Shown here piece by piece: positions 17,872-25,197 of a stretch of DNA of 64,000 nucleotides (position 1 is its first letter; every line of letters starts with the position of its first letter). A model generated the notes under the pieces. The model was not told the origin of the DNA, did no database searches, and saw only the letters and a program-made list of their open reading frames with translations. The position numbers and the translations under genes were made by a program. The stretch spans positions 310,001-374,000 of the forward strand of contig NZ_JAFEWC010000002.1 of the NCBI RefSeq assembly GCF_017355875.1, in the 5' to 3' direction. The stretch comes from Aridibaculum aurantiacum (GTDB lineage: Bacteria > Bacteroidota > Bacteroidia > Chitinophagales > Chitinophagaceae).

Positions 17872-19749
17872 ATGAAGACGGCTGTGTTTTTACTACTAGT
17901 ACTTTGCATGCCTGTAGTGCTAAAGGCACAAAAGAAACATGCACTCATCATTGGTATTGATAACTACTATGAAAGAAGGGGAGTAGTAAGTAAAAACATT
18001 AGCCTGAAAGGATGTGTGAACGATGCAATGGCTATTAAAGGATTATTGATGAATCGTTTTGGGTTCAAGGAAAATGAAATACAAACGGTATATAATGAAG
18101 AAGCCACAAAAGACAATATTTTAAGCAAGTTCATTTCGCTGGCAAACGTTTGCGGCAAGGATGATGTGGTTTTCATTTATTATGCAGGGCATGGCGTCAC
18201 ACTTTGGAATTCTTATTCACCTAAAGATGGCAAAAATCAAGGGATACTTGCCTCTGATCTTTATTCTAAAACTTCATCCCTCATTAGGGATAATGATCTT
18301 AAAACCTTTGTCAACAAAATGATTGATAAAAAAGCTGTCGTCACTTTTATAAACGACTGCTGCTTTGCCGGGGGATTGACTAAGGCTGCTCCGATAAGAG
18401 AAATTGATACTGTAGGTAGAATGAGGTCTATCAGGTACGTCCATAAAGAGCACGAGGATGAGGAAGATAGAGAAATTGAAGAAGCGATGAAGGATACGCT
18501 TCTTTCAAGGGCTTTGCCTGCTACTAATGTGGATATAAAAGATAAAACAATTGTACAGCGTCCAGAGGATAAGAAGAATTCCAGGTTTTTATTTTTTGCA
18601 GCAGCTACAGATTATGAAGAAAGTAATGAGCGGCTAGATCTGAACAATATTCCGCATGGTGCTTTTACTGCGGCATTCATCCATGTTATGAAAAAGATGC
18701 CTGTGTCTGCTACTAGTACCGAAATCCTGAACAACATAAACAAGGAGTTGACACGCCAGTACATATTTGGCTTACAAAAGCCATTGATGTATGGTGATCC
18801 TAACCGCTATAACATGAATTTATTAGGAAGTAATCTTCCGGCGTTATCAAATAAAACATTGGTAAGTGTTACTGCAATCAATCAAAATCAAATAATCTTA
18901 TCAGGTGGTGCATCGGCAGGTTTAGCCAGGGGAAATACTTTAGCCGGTACAGGTAGTAAAAAAGCCATCAAATTAAGAGTGGATGCACTGGCAGGTTTAA
19001 CCGCCGCAAAAGCAACCATTACGTATGGAAGTGCTGCTTCAATAAAAGTGGGAGATCAGTTTGAAGTAACAGGCTGGCATACCGTAAGCCTTCCCCGGCT
19101 AAAGGTTTATTTGCCTGCTTCCCCTTCTTTACATGCCTTCAACAGGTTTGTTAGTCAGGTGATACAACCTGCAATTTATGATGAACAATACAAAGACTAC
19201 AACCAGGTACCGGGTGATTACAGTTTTAATATTTACTTCTCTAAAGATAAATGGCAAAGCATACAACAGCAGCTGGCTCCAATTGACAGGGGTACCTATA
19301 AAGTGAAAAGTTATAAAACTATAAATGAATCAAAAGCGTCCTTTGCTGTTAATTCCATTGATTTTAAAAAACTGAAACAGGAAGTGAGTAAACTTGATTA
19401 CTTCATCTATTTGCCTTTGCCTGCAGAAGTATCTGCCCGGCTCAAATCGAACCTGGCATCCAACCAAAATATTCAGTTTGTAAATAATCCCTCAGAAGCA
19501 GATGTAAGTTTTTATGCTACTGTAGAAAGAGCGACGGGCGGGCTGATATTCTTAGTGAGTAAGGAAATCATAGGTGAAAAATTTTTAGATGGAGGCCATA
19601 TGCGCGAAAGACATAGCCACAGGATAGAAGGGTATAACATCAAACAGGATGCTGTAAATAAACTGGCTGTTGATCTGCAAAATCTTTTGCTTTTAAGCGC
19701 GAGCTACAAAGGATGGCTAAATGAATATGCCAGGAGTACAAATAGATAA
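17872..19749 (+). CDS. Secreted caspase-family (C14) protein, tandem copy 1
   Basis: The 625-residue protein has a signal peptide (cleavage after about LKAQ, residue 20). A caspase-like p20 domain follows directly: KHALIIGIDNYY (22-33), the catalytic His107 in YYAGHGV, and the catalytic Cys164 in NDCCFAGG. RFLFFAAATDYEESNE and GAFTAAFIHVM then match the p10-like part. The C-terminal 300 residues form a second region shared with the next gene, including LKVYLPA and a terminal YKGWLN. No T9SS tail is present, so the protein probably stays in the periplasm or is a soluble export product. Asp- or Arg/Lys-specificity cannot be read from the sequence. Both catalytic residues are intact. It lies 47 nt upstream of its paralog. 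Confidence 0.87.
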   Translation: MKTAVFLLLVLCMPVVLKAQKKHALIIGIDNYYERRGVVSKNISLKGCVNDAMAIKGLLMNRFGFKENEIQTVYNEEATKDNILSKFISLANVCGKDDVVFIYYAGHGVTLWNSYSPKDGKNQGILASDLYSKTSSLIRDNDLKTFVNKMIDKKAVVTFINDCCFAGGLTKAAPIREIDTVGRMRSIRYVHKEHEDEEDREIEEAMKDTLLSRALPATNVDIKDKTIVQRPEDKKNSRFLFFAAATDYEESNERLDLNNIPHGAFTAAFIHVMKKMPVSATSTEILNNINKELTRQYIFGLQKPLMYGDPNRYNMNLLGSNLPALSNKTLVSVTAINQNQIILSGGASAGLARGNTLAGTGSKKAIKLRVDALAGLTAAKATITYGSAASIKVGDQFEVTGWHTVSLPRLKVYLPASPSLHAFNRFVSQVIQPAIYDEQYKDYNQVPGDYSFNIYFSKDKWQSIQQQLAPIDRGTYKVKSYKTINESKASFAVNSIDFKKLKQEVSKLDYFIYLPLPAEVSARLKSNLASNQNIQFVNNPSEADVSFYATVERATGGLIFLVSKEIIGEKFLDGGHMRERHSHRIEGYNIKQDAVNKLAVDLQNLLLLSASYKGWLNEYARSTNR

Positions 19750-19796
19750 TAATATCCAGCTAAGTCTGCTTTATTACTCAACAACTTGCCCCTATA

Positions 19797-21605
19797 ATGA
19801 AATTGTTTCTACTCATCCCTTCGTTGATAGGATACTTATTTGTGGCTGCGCAAAACAGGCATGCCCTCATTATTGGCATCAACAATTATTATGAAAAGCC
19901 AGGACAGCTCCACTCTTTTAGCCTGAAAGGGTGTGTGAATGATGCAAAATCTATGAAGGCATTGTTACTGCACCGGTTTGGCTTCCGTGAAAGCGACATT
20001 GTTATGCTGCTCGACGAAGCAGCCACCAAAGACCAGATCAAAACTAACTTCATTTCCCTGGTAAACAGGGTTGCTAAAGACGACATTGTTTTCGTGTATT
20101 ATGCTGGTCATGGCGTTACCATCCGCAATACTTTATCGCGCACTGGGCAAATGACCCAGGGCATTCTTGCGTCAGATTTTTACTCCGGTACATCATCTGT
20201 CATTTTCGACAATGAGCTGAAACGATACTACAATGCCATCATAGATAAAAAAGGTGTTCTAACCGTTATCAATGATTGTTGCTACAGTGGAGGTATGGCC
20301 GCCGGTATGGCTTGCTGCTTTAGGGAAATGGAAGAAGAGACAAGCAGGTCGATCTATTTTACGGAAGCGGTGGAAGATACAAGCGACATAGATGATACAC
20401 GTGCGCTTACCGATCTTAACAGGGACCTGCGGGATGCCACGTTTGTTCAACCACCTGCTGAAAGACCCGGTTCACGCTTCTTATTTATTTCTGCCGCAAC
20501 TGACACACAGGAAAGCAAAGAGCGGAACGATTTAAATAATAACCGCCATGGCCTTTTTACAACTGCATTGGTGAATGTGATGAAGCGTAACTCTGCTTCA
20601 ATTTCTGGTAATGCTTTATTGAGAGGTGTAAAGGAAGAGTTGGACAAGCAGTTTGTAATCGGCTCGCAGGATCCTTTAATGTATGGAGACATCAACCGTT
20701 TCGACAAAAACTTATTAGGCTTTCCAGGTGCTGTACCAACTAACAGTACCCAATTGCAGGTAGTGGAAGTAAAGGGTAAGATGGTGTGGCTGAAAAATGC
20801 CATTGAACTAGGCCTTCACCGGGGTAATAAGTTGAGGGGCTTAGGCAGCAAGCAATATATCACCCTTGTGGTAGAGGAAACTGCAAATGGTAAAACCGCG
20901 GCAAGAGTAACGGCAGGGAATGCCGCAATATTGAAAGCAGGTGACGAAATGAAAGTGGTGGATTGGAATAGTCGGTCAATGCCAAGGTTGAAAATTTACC
21001 TGCCAGTTCATTCTATTTCGCTGGCTGAATACAATGCTATTGTAAAAAATGTGCTGCAACCTGCCCTGGCTGATCCGCTGTTCCAGGATTATGAAAGCTT
21101 AGGCCCTCATGATGTCAGGTATATCTACTATCACAACGGTTGGAAATATTGGCAAGCTAAAGAGGGAGACATGGTACGGGGAAGTACGCCTCCAAGCACT
21201 GCTATAAATCTTTCTTCATTCCAGCAACTGAAGCAAGCCATGAAAGATAAGTCCTACTTTATTTATCTGCCACTTCCCTCTGAGGTGTCAAAACAGCTAA
21301 AACAATTGCTAGCCGGAGATCAAAACATTCAATTTGTAACTAACCCTGCCGAGGCTGATATGGCTATCTATTCCGCTTACCACAACAGGGAAAACGAAAT
21401 GGTTTTTGTGGTAAGTGTAGAAGTGGTAGGTAATCGCTTTGAAGGCAGCACCCATTTCCGGGAAAAATTAAGTCACTCTGAAGCAGCACCTCTGATAACT
21501 GCTAACCGGGTGCAACCTATTGCTGCAGCGCTCAGGCAAATAATACTAAAAAGAGCGAGTTTCAAGGGTTGGTTAAATGATTCCAGGATTTTTTCTTCCC
21601 TGTAG
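19797..21605 (+). CDS. Secreted caspase-family (C14) protein, tandem copy 2
   Basis: The 602-residue protein is a full-length paralog of the preceding gene. It has a signal peptide (MKLFLLIPSLIGYLFVAAQ) and then RHALIIGINNYY. The catalytic His105 is in YYAGHGV and Cys162 in NDCCYSGG, followed by an extra Cys pair in GMACCFREM. The p10-like part is SRFLFISAATDTQESKE and HGLFTTALVNVM. The C-terminal region is also shared (RLKIYLPV, YFIYLPLPSEVS, FKGWLN). The two copies probably arose by tandem duplication and are cotranscribed. Both active sites are intact, so neither looks like a decoy. Confidence 0.87.
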   Translation: MKLFLLIPSLIGYLFVAAQNRHALIIGINNYYEKPGQLHSFSLKGCVNDAKSMKALLLHRFGFRESDIVMLLDEAATKDQIKTNFISLVNRVAKDDIVFVYYAGHGVTIRNTLSRTGQMTQGILASDFYSGTSSVIFDNELKRYYNAIIDKKGVLTVINDCCYSGGMAAGMACCFREMEEETSRSIYFTEAVEDTSDIDDTRALTDLNRDLRDATFVQPPAERPGSRFLFISAATDTQESKERNDLNNNRHGLFTTALVNVMKRNSASISGNALLRGVKEELDKQFVIGSQDPLMYGDINRFDKNLLGFPGAVPTNSTQLQVVEVKGKMVWLKNAIELGLHRGNKLRGLGSKQYITLVVEETANGKTAARVTAGNAAILKAGDEMKVVDWNSRSMPRLKIYLPVHSISLAEYNAIVKNVLQPALADPLFQDYESLGPHDVRYIYYHNGWKYWQAKEGDMVRGSTPPSTAINLSSFQQLKQAMKDKSYFIYLPLPSEVSKQLKQLLAGDQNIQFVTNPAEADMAIYSAYHNRENEMVFVVSVEVVGNRFEGSTHFREKLSHSEAAPLITANRVQPIAAALRQIILKRASFKGWLNDSRIFSSL

Positions 21606-21737
21606 CCGGAGTAATAAAATTTTAACAACAAAATTTTAGTTGATAATCAGCTTGTTGTGCAGGTGCGGTAAAAAATAGTTATCTAAAACTTGTACATTTC
21701 CACATCATCCTCCTACCTTCGCCGCTCATTTTAAAAT

Positions 21738-21755
21738 CCGGTGGGATAGCGCCGG
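21738..21755 (+). promoter_or_regulatory. Possible leader hairpin of the rplM operon
   Basis: A short stem, CCGGTG with CGCCGG (6 bp including one T-G pair, loop GGATAG), ends 21 nt before the rplM start codon. Upstream at about 21691-21700 the sequence TACATTTC is close to the Bacteroidota -7 element TAnnTTTG, but I see no matching upstream -33 motif at the right distance. Ribosomal protein operons are often controlled through leader structures, so this could be such a site. The evidence is weak. Confidence 0.3.
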
Positions 21756-21776
21756 TAATAATTAAACAACAGAATA

Positions 21777-22220
21777 ATGAGCAAACTACATTTCACAACC
21801 AAACATGCGAACGAGGCTACCGTGCAGCGCAACTGGTACGTTGTAGACGGTACTAATCAAACCGTAGGTCGCGTATGTGCTAAAATCGCAGCAGTTCTTC
21901 GTGGTAAGAACAAAGCGTACTACACTCCACACGTTGATACTGGAGATTTCGTAATTGTAATCAACTGCGAAAAGGTAAAATTCACTGGAAACAAGCTGGA
22001 TGAGAAAGTTTACCTGAACTTCTCTGGTTATCCAGGTGGTAAAAAAGAAGAAGTTGCTAAAGACCTTCAGAAGCGTCGCCCAGAGGTGATAGTAGAAAGA
22101 GCGGTAAAAGGTATGCTTCCTAAAAACAGGCTTGGCCGTAAGATGTACAAAAAGCTTTTTGTATATGCTGGTCCTAACCACCCGCACACTGCACAACAAC
22201 CTAAGGAACTGAAGTTCTAA
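21777..22220 (+). CDS. rplM: 50S ribosomal protein L13
   Basis: The 147-residue protein has the typical L13 features: RNWYVVDGTNQTVGRVCAKI near the start, AYYTPHVDTGDFVIVINCEKV, and the conserved AVKGMLPKNRLGRKMYKKLFVY region near the end. Length is normal. It binds 23S rRNA in early 50S assembly. The stop is 34 nt before rpsI, the universal bacterial partner gene, so the two form the usual L13-S9 operon. Confidence 0.98.
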   Translation: MSKLHFTTKHANEATVQRNWYVVDGTNQTVGRVCAKIAAVLRGKNKAYYTPHVDTGDFVIVINCEKVKFTGNKLDEKVYLNFSGYPGGKKEEVAKDLQKRRPEVIVERAVKGMLPKNRLGRKMYKKLFVYAGPNHPHTAQQPKELKF

Positions 22221-22254
22221 TTCAACCAATCACAAATTTTCAAATTCCTCATAA

Positions 22255-22644
22255 ATGGAAAAGCAAAAAAATGCCGTAGGTCGTCGTAAGGAAGCAGTTA
22301 CCCGCGTATTCCTTAGCCGTGGCGAAGGCAAGATCACTATCAACGATAAAGACTACAAATCATACTTTCCACTGGTATACCTGCAAAACCAGGTAGAGCA
22401 GCCGCTGAAAGCTGTAGAAGGTGCTGACAAATTTGATATCAAGATAAATGCAACAGGTGGTGGTCTGAAAGGCCAGGCTGAAGCAGCAAAACTTGGTATT
22501 GCTCGTGCGCTTATCGAAACCAATCCTGAATTACGTCCTACTCTTAAAGCTGCCGGTTTACTTAAGCGTGACCCTCGTAGCGTAGAGCGTAAGAAGCCAG
22601 GTAAGAAGAAAGCAAGAAAGAGCTTCCAGTTCTCTAAGAGATAA
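22255..22644 (+). CDS. rpsI: 30S ribosomal protein S9
   Basis: The 129-residue protein contains the S9 signatures AVGRRKEAVTRVFL at the N-terminus and GGGLKGQAEAAKLGIARAL in the middle. The conserved basic tail, ERKKPGKKKARKSFQFSKR, reaches the decoding centre through its final Lys-Arg. Length is normal. It follows rplM, and a large palindrome lies directly after it, before rpsB. Confidence 0.98.
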   Translation: MEKQKNAVGRRKEAVTRVFLSRGEGKITINDKDYKSYFPLVYLQNQVEQPLKAVEGADKFDIKINATGGGLKGQAEAAKLGIARALIETNPELRPTLKAAGLLKRDPRSVERKKPGKKKARKSFQFSKR

Positions 22645-22651
22645 TGAAGAA

Positions 22652-22723
22652 GGTATCAGCCATGAGGTATGGGCTATCAGCAAGCAGCTGTTCTCTCACA
22701 CCTCATACCTCATACCTGACACC
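22652..22723. repeat. Intergenic imperfect palindrome B
   Basis: Two 29-nt arms (22652-22680 and 22695-22723) pair over most of their length around a perfect core, ATGAGGTATG with CATACCTCAT. The loop is about 14 nt. The right arm is built from repeated words, CACCTCATACCTCATACCTG. It begins 7 nt after the rpsI stop and occupies most of the 114-nt gap before rpsB. It may shape the mRNA end or partly terminate transcription, although no T run follows. Confidence 0.7.
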
Positions 22724-22758
22724 ATACATATTCAAATCATTTTAATACTCGTTTACAA

Positions 22759-23664
22759 ATGGAAAATAACACTTCACTACAACAGCAACTTCTGGAGGCC
22801 GGCGTACACTTTGGTCACCTGAAGAAGAAGTGGAACCCAAAGATGTTGCCTTACATCTTCGCTGAAAAGAAAGGTATTCACATCATCGACCTGAACAAGA
22901 CTGTAGAAGGTCTTCAGGAAGCTGCTGCAGCTATGAAATCTATTGCTAAAAGCGGTAAGAAGATCATGTTTGTAGCTACTAAAAAGCAAGCTAAAGAAAT
23001 TGTTACTGAAGCTGCTCAAAAGATCAACATGCCTTACGTTACTGAGCGTTGGTTAGGTGGTATGCTTACCAACTTCAACACCGTGCGTAAGAGCGTAAAG
23101 AAAATGCAGAGCATCGAAAAAATGCTTGCTGACGGAAGCGCAGAAAGCCTTACTAAAAAAGAGCGTCTGACACTTACCCGCGATAAAGAAAAGATGGAAA
23201 AAGTATTAGGTGGTATCAGCCAACTTGGCCGTGCCCCGGCTGCTTTGTTCCTGGTAGATATAGGTCACGAGCATATTGCGCTTGCTGAAGCTAAGCGTCT
23301 TGGCATCACTACTTTTGGTATGGTTGATACCAACAGCGATCCTAACAAAGTTGACTTTGCAATCCCTGCAAACGACGATGCTACCAAATCTGTAGCCATC
23401 ATCACCAACTACATCGCTGCTGCTATTGCAGAAGGTCTTGCCGAAAGACAAGCAAACAAAGATGAAGACGGATCTGATGATGTAGACAACGATGCAGAAA
23501 AGCGTGCTGCTCGCCTGCAAGCTGAGGCAGAAGCTGAAGCTGGTCGTGGTGGTCGTGGTGGTCGTGGTGCCGGAACAAATGCTGGCGGTGGTGCCGGTGG
23601 TGCACAAAAGCGCCGTGTACCAGGTGGTGCAAGCCGTCGTCCACAAGGTGGCGGACCTAGATAA
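22759..23664 (+). CDS. rpsB: 30S ribosomal protein S2 with long Arg/Gly-rich tail
   Basis: Residues 1-230 are a standard S2: LLEAGVHFGHLKKKWNPKM, VGTKKQA-like VATKKQAKEIV, RWLGGMLTNFNTVRKS, and DTNSDPNKVDFAIPANDDA near the end of the domain. The remaining roughly 70 residues are an added tail. It starts acidic (NKDEDGSDDVDNDAEK), passes through an Ala/Glu helix and ends in Gly, Arg and Ala repeats (GRGGRGGRGAG, then RRVPGGASRRPQGGGPR). S2 binds late on the 30S subunit near the mRNA exit and S1. The RG-rich tail could contact RNA there, which is inference. It lies upstream of tsf, the usual pairing, but separated by 244 nt with two palindromes. Confidence 0.97.
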   Translation: MENNTSLQQQLLEAGVHFGHLKKKWNPKMLPYIFAEKKGIHIIDLNKTVEGLQEAAAAMKSIAKSGKKIMFVATKKQAKEIVTEAAQKINMPYVTERWLGGMLTNFNTVRKSVKKMQSIEKMLADGSAESLTKKERLTLTRDKEKMEKVLGGISQLGRAPAALFLVDIGHEHIALAEAKRLGITTFGMVDTNSDPNKVDFAIPANDDATKSVAIITNYIAAAIAEGLAERQANKDEDGSDDVDNDAEKRAARLQAEAEAEAGRGGRGGRGAGTNAGGGAGGAQKRRVPGGASRRPQGGGPR

Positions 23665-23670
23665 GCTGAT

Positions 23671-23739
23671 TAGTTGATAAGTTGATCAGTTGATAAGTAA
23701 TGAAGATTATGTAGTCAGCTGATCAACTTCATTCAACTA
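23671..23739. repeat. Intergenic imperfect palindrome C
   Basis: The left arm TAGTTGATAAGTTGATCAG (23671-23689) pairs with the right arm at 23719-23739 (CTGATCAACTTCATTCAAC then TA), leaving only a 2-nt bulge. The left arm is a run of GTTGAT(A/C)AG words. It begins 6 nt after the rpsB stop codon. No T run follows, so if it ends transcription it is not a classical terminator. Confidence 0.75.
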
Positions 23740-23810
23740 CTGTTGCGTCGCACACTTGTGCTATTGTACAGGTGTCAGCAATTGCCAGTTGGCAGACGTG
23801 AAACATCTAA

Positions 23811-23868
23811 CGTGAGAAATCAGCAATGTAGAGGTTACTTATTCCAGTCTCGCCTCTCACATCTCACG
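23811..23868. repeat. Intergenic imperfect palindrome D
   Basis: The words CGTGAGA (23811-23817) and TCTCACG (23862-23868) form a 7-bp stem inside a region of repeated words (GACGTGAAAC and AACGTGAGAA on the left, CCTCTCACATCTCACG on the right). It lies 40 nt before the tsf start codon and is weaker than the other three members of this group. Confidence 0.45.
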
Positions 23869-23908
23869 ACTTTTGAATTTTTAATTTTGACTTTTTAATT
23901 TATATAAT

Positions 23909-24748
23909 ATGTCTACTGCAACTATTACTGCACAAGATATCAATAAACTTCGCCAGGCTACCGGCGCCGGTATGATGGATTGCCGTAAAGCACTTACTGA
24001 AACCAATGGCGATTTCGAAGCTGCTATCGACTGGCTGCGTAAGCAAGGTCAAAAAGTGGCTGCTAAGCGTAGCGATCGCGAAGCAAAAGAAGGTGTTGTA
24101 ATTGCACGCACCAACTTCGAGCACACTGCAGGTATCGTAGTTCATATCTCTTCTGAAACTGATTTCGTAAGTAAGAACGCTGATTTCGTAGCTTTTGCTA
24201 CCAGCATTGCTGATGCAGCTATTGCAAACGATGTAAAGAGCGCAGAAGAACTGAACGATGTAACCATCAATGGTGCTAAGGTTTCTGACATGATCAATGA
24301 TAAACTGGCTTCTATCGGTGAAAAAATTGGTGTTGCTCGTTTTGAAAGATTGGAAGCTCCTTATGTTGCTTCATACATCCACGGTGCTAACCGTATTGGT
24401 GTACTGGTTGCTTTCAACAAAACTGCTGAAGAAGCTGGTAAAGATGTAGCAATGCAGATTGCTGCTATGAACCCGCTGGCTGTTGATCCAAGCGCAGTTC
24501 CTGCTGATGTTATCGAAAGAGAAAGAGCAATCGTTACTGAGCAGATAGCAGCTGATCCTAAGATGGCAGGTAAGCCAGCTGAAATGATTGCTAAAATTGC
24601 TGACGGTAAATTGAATTCATTCTTCAAAGACAATACACTGGCTGCACAGCCTTATGTAAAAGACAACAGCAAATCAGTTACTGACTTCCTGAAGAGCGTA
24701 GACAGTGAACTGAAAGTTGTAGATTTTAGAAGAGTAGCCCTTGGATAA
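23909..24748 (+). CDS. tsf: Elongation factor Ts
   Basis: The 279-residue protein has the EF-Ts marks: TAQDINKLRQATGAGMMDCRKAL at the N-terminal UBA-like domain, then FEAAIDWLRKQGQKVAAKR. VHISSETDFVSKNADF follows in the core, the contact region for EF-Tu, and YIHGANRIGVLVAFN later. The length is the usual one. It catalyses GDP/GTP exchange on EF-Tu. It follows rpsB in the conserved order and ends at a strong terminator. Confidence 0.98.
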   Translation: MSTATITAQDINKLRQATGAGMMDCRKALTETNGDFEAAIDWLRKQGQKVAAKRSDREAKEGVVIARTNFEHTAGIVVHISSETDFVSKNADFVAFATSIADAAIANDVKSAEELNDVTINGAKVSDMINDKLASIGEKIGVARFERLEAPYVASYIHGANRIGVLVAFNKTAEEAGKDVAMQIAAMNPLAVDPSAVPADVIERERAIVTEQIAADPKMAGKPAEMIAKIADGKLNSFFKDNTLAAQPYVKDNSKSVTDFLKSVDSELKVVDFRRVALG

Positions 24749-24771
24749 TTATCATTTGGTTTTAGATATTG

Positions 24772-24803
24772 AACCCGCTGCACATTTGCAGCGGGTTTTT
24801 TGT
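24772..24803 (+). terminator. Rho-independent terminator after tsf
   Basis: A perfect 10-bp stem (AACCCGCTGC with GCAGCGGGTT, loop ACATTT) is followed directly by a T run. It closes the ribosomal protein/tsf operon. Confidence 0.9.
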
Positions 24804-24824
24804 TTTAGCGCATTTCCAATTAAA
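24774..24824. repeat. Direct repeat flanking the first adhesin gene, copy 1
   Basis: The order CCCGCTG, loop, CAGCGGGTTTTTTGTTTT, then TTCCAATTAAA is found here and again at 31092-31150. The two copies bracket the uORF and adhesin gene at 25061-30972. Copy 1 includes the tsf terminator. Confidence 0.5.
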
Positions 24825-25060
24825 AATTAGGCTCTACCAGCTTATTTATATTCTTTTACCAGCACTTGCTTTACACCTTAGTGCTTATTTTAATGCATTA
24901 AATATGGAAATAACCTATTCTTCTATATGTGGTAGAATGGGAAAATATTACAGTACAGCGCAACATTCTTTAGCGGGTTAATAGATTAAAATAAAAAATA
25001 TAGATGCGGCTGCACAATAATGTTAAAAAAATTGCAGAAGTTTAAAGCTGAGATAAACGT

Positions 25061-25120
25061 ATGCTTTCCTACAATTCCCATCCTATAGAATGGCGCTCAG
25101 TTCCTAAGCCTCCATTTTAA
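25061..25120 (+). CDS. Micro-ORF 1, conserved leader peptide upstream of adhesin gene
   Basis: A 19-codon frame starts at ATG 25061 and ends at TAA 25118, encoding MLSYNSHPIEWRSVPKPPF. A stop codon lies 9 nt upstream in frame, so this ATG fixes the start. The core YNSHPIEWRSVPKPPF aligns without gaps to peptides encoded at 36418 and 43541, sharing Y, HP, EW, P, PPF and a V/I. It lies 77 nt before the start of the 1924-residue surface protein, in the mRNA leader if transcription starts upstream. There is no Shine-Dalgarno match, which is normal in Bacteroidota. I do not know this peptide family. A regulatory leader peptide is the favoured reading; a free functional peptide is possible. Confidence 0.65.
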   Translation: MLSYNSHPIEWRSVPKPPF

Positions 25121-25197
25121 GGTTCCTAACGATACTTCCACTTGAAACGCCGCAGCTGCCGTCTGCATCTTTTTTACACCACTAACTATACTAGCTG

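Noticed and set aside
21640-21700. A Bacteroidota -33/-7 promoter for rplM
   Set aside because: TACATTTC fits the -7 element but no TTG-type element lies at the needed distance, so I only mention it with the leader hairpin.
21786-22229. A 147-codon frame antisense to rplM
   Set aside because: It mirrors a highly conserved ribosomal protein gene on the other strand; its composition is that of a codon shadow.
24769-24981. A 70-codon frame after tsf
   Set aside because: It starts inside the tsf terminator and has an irregular composition with no recognisable protein character.
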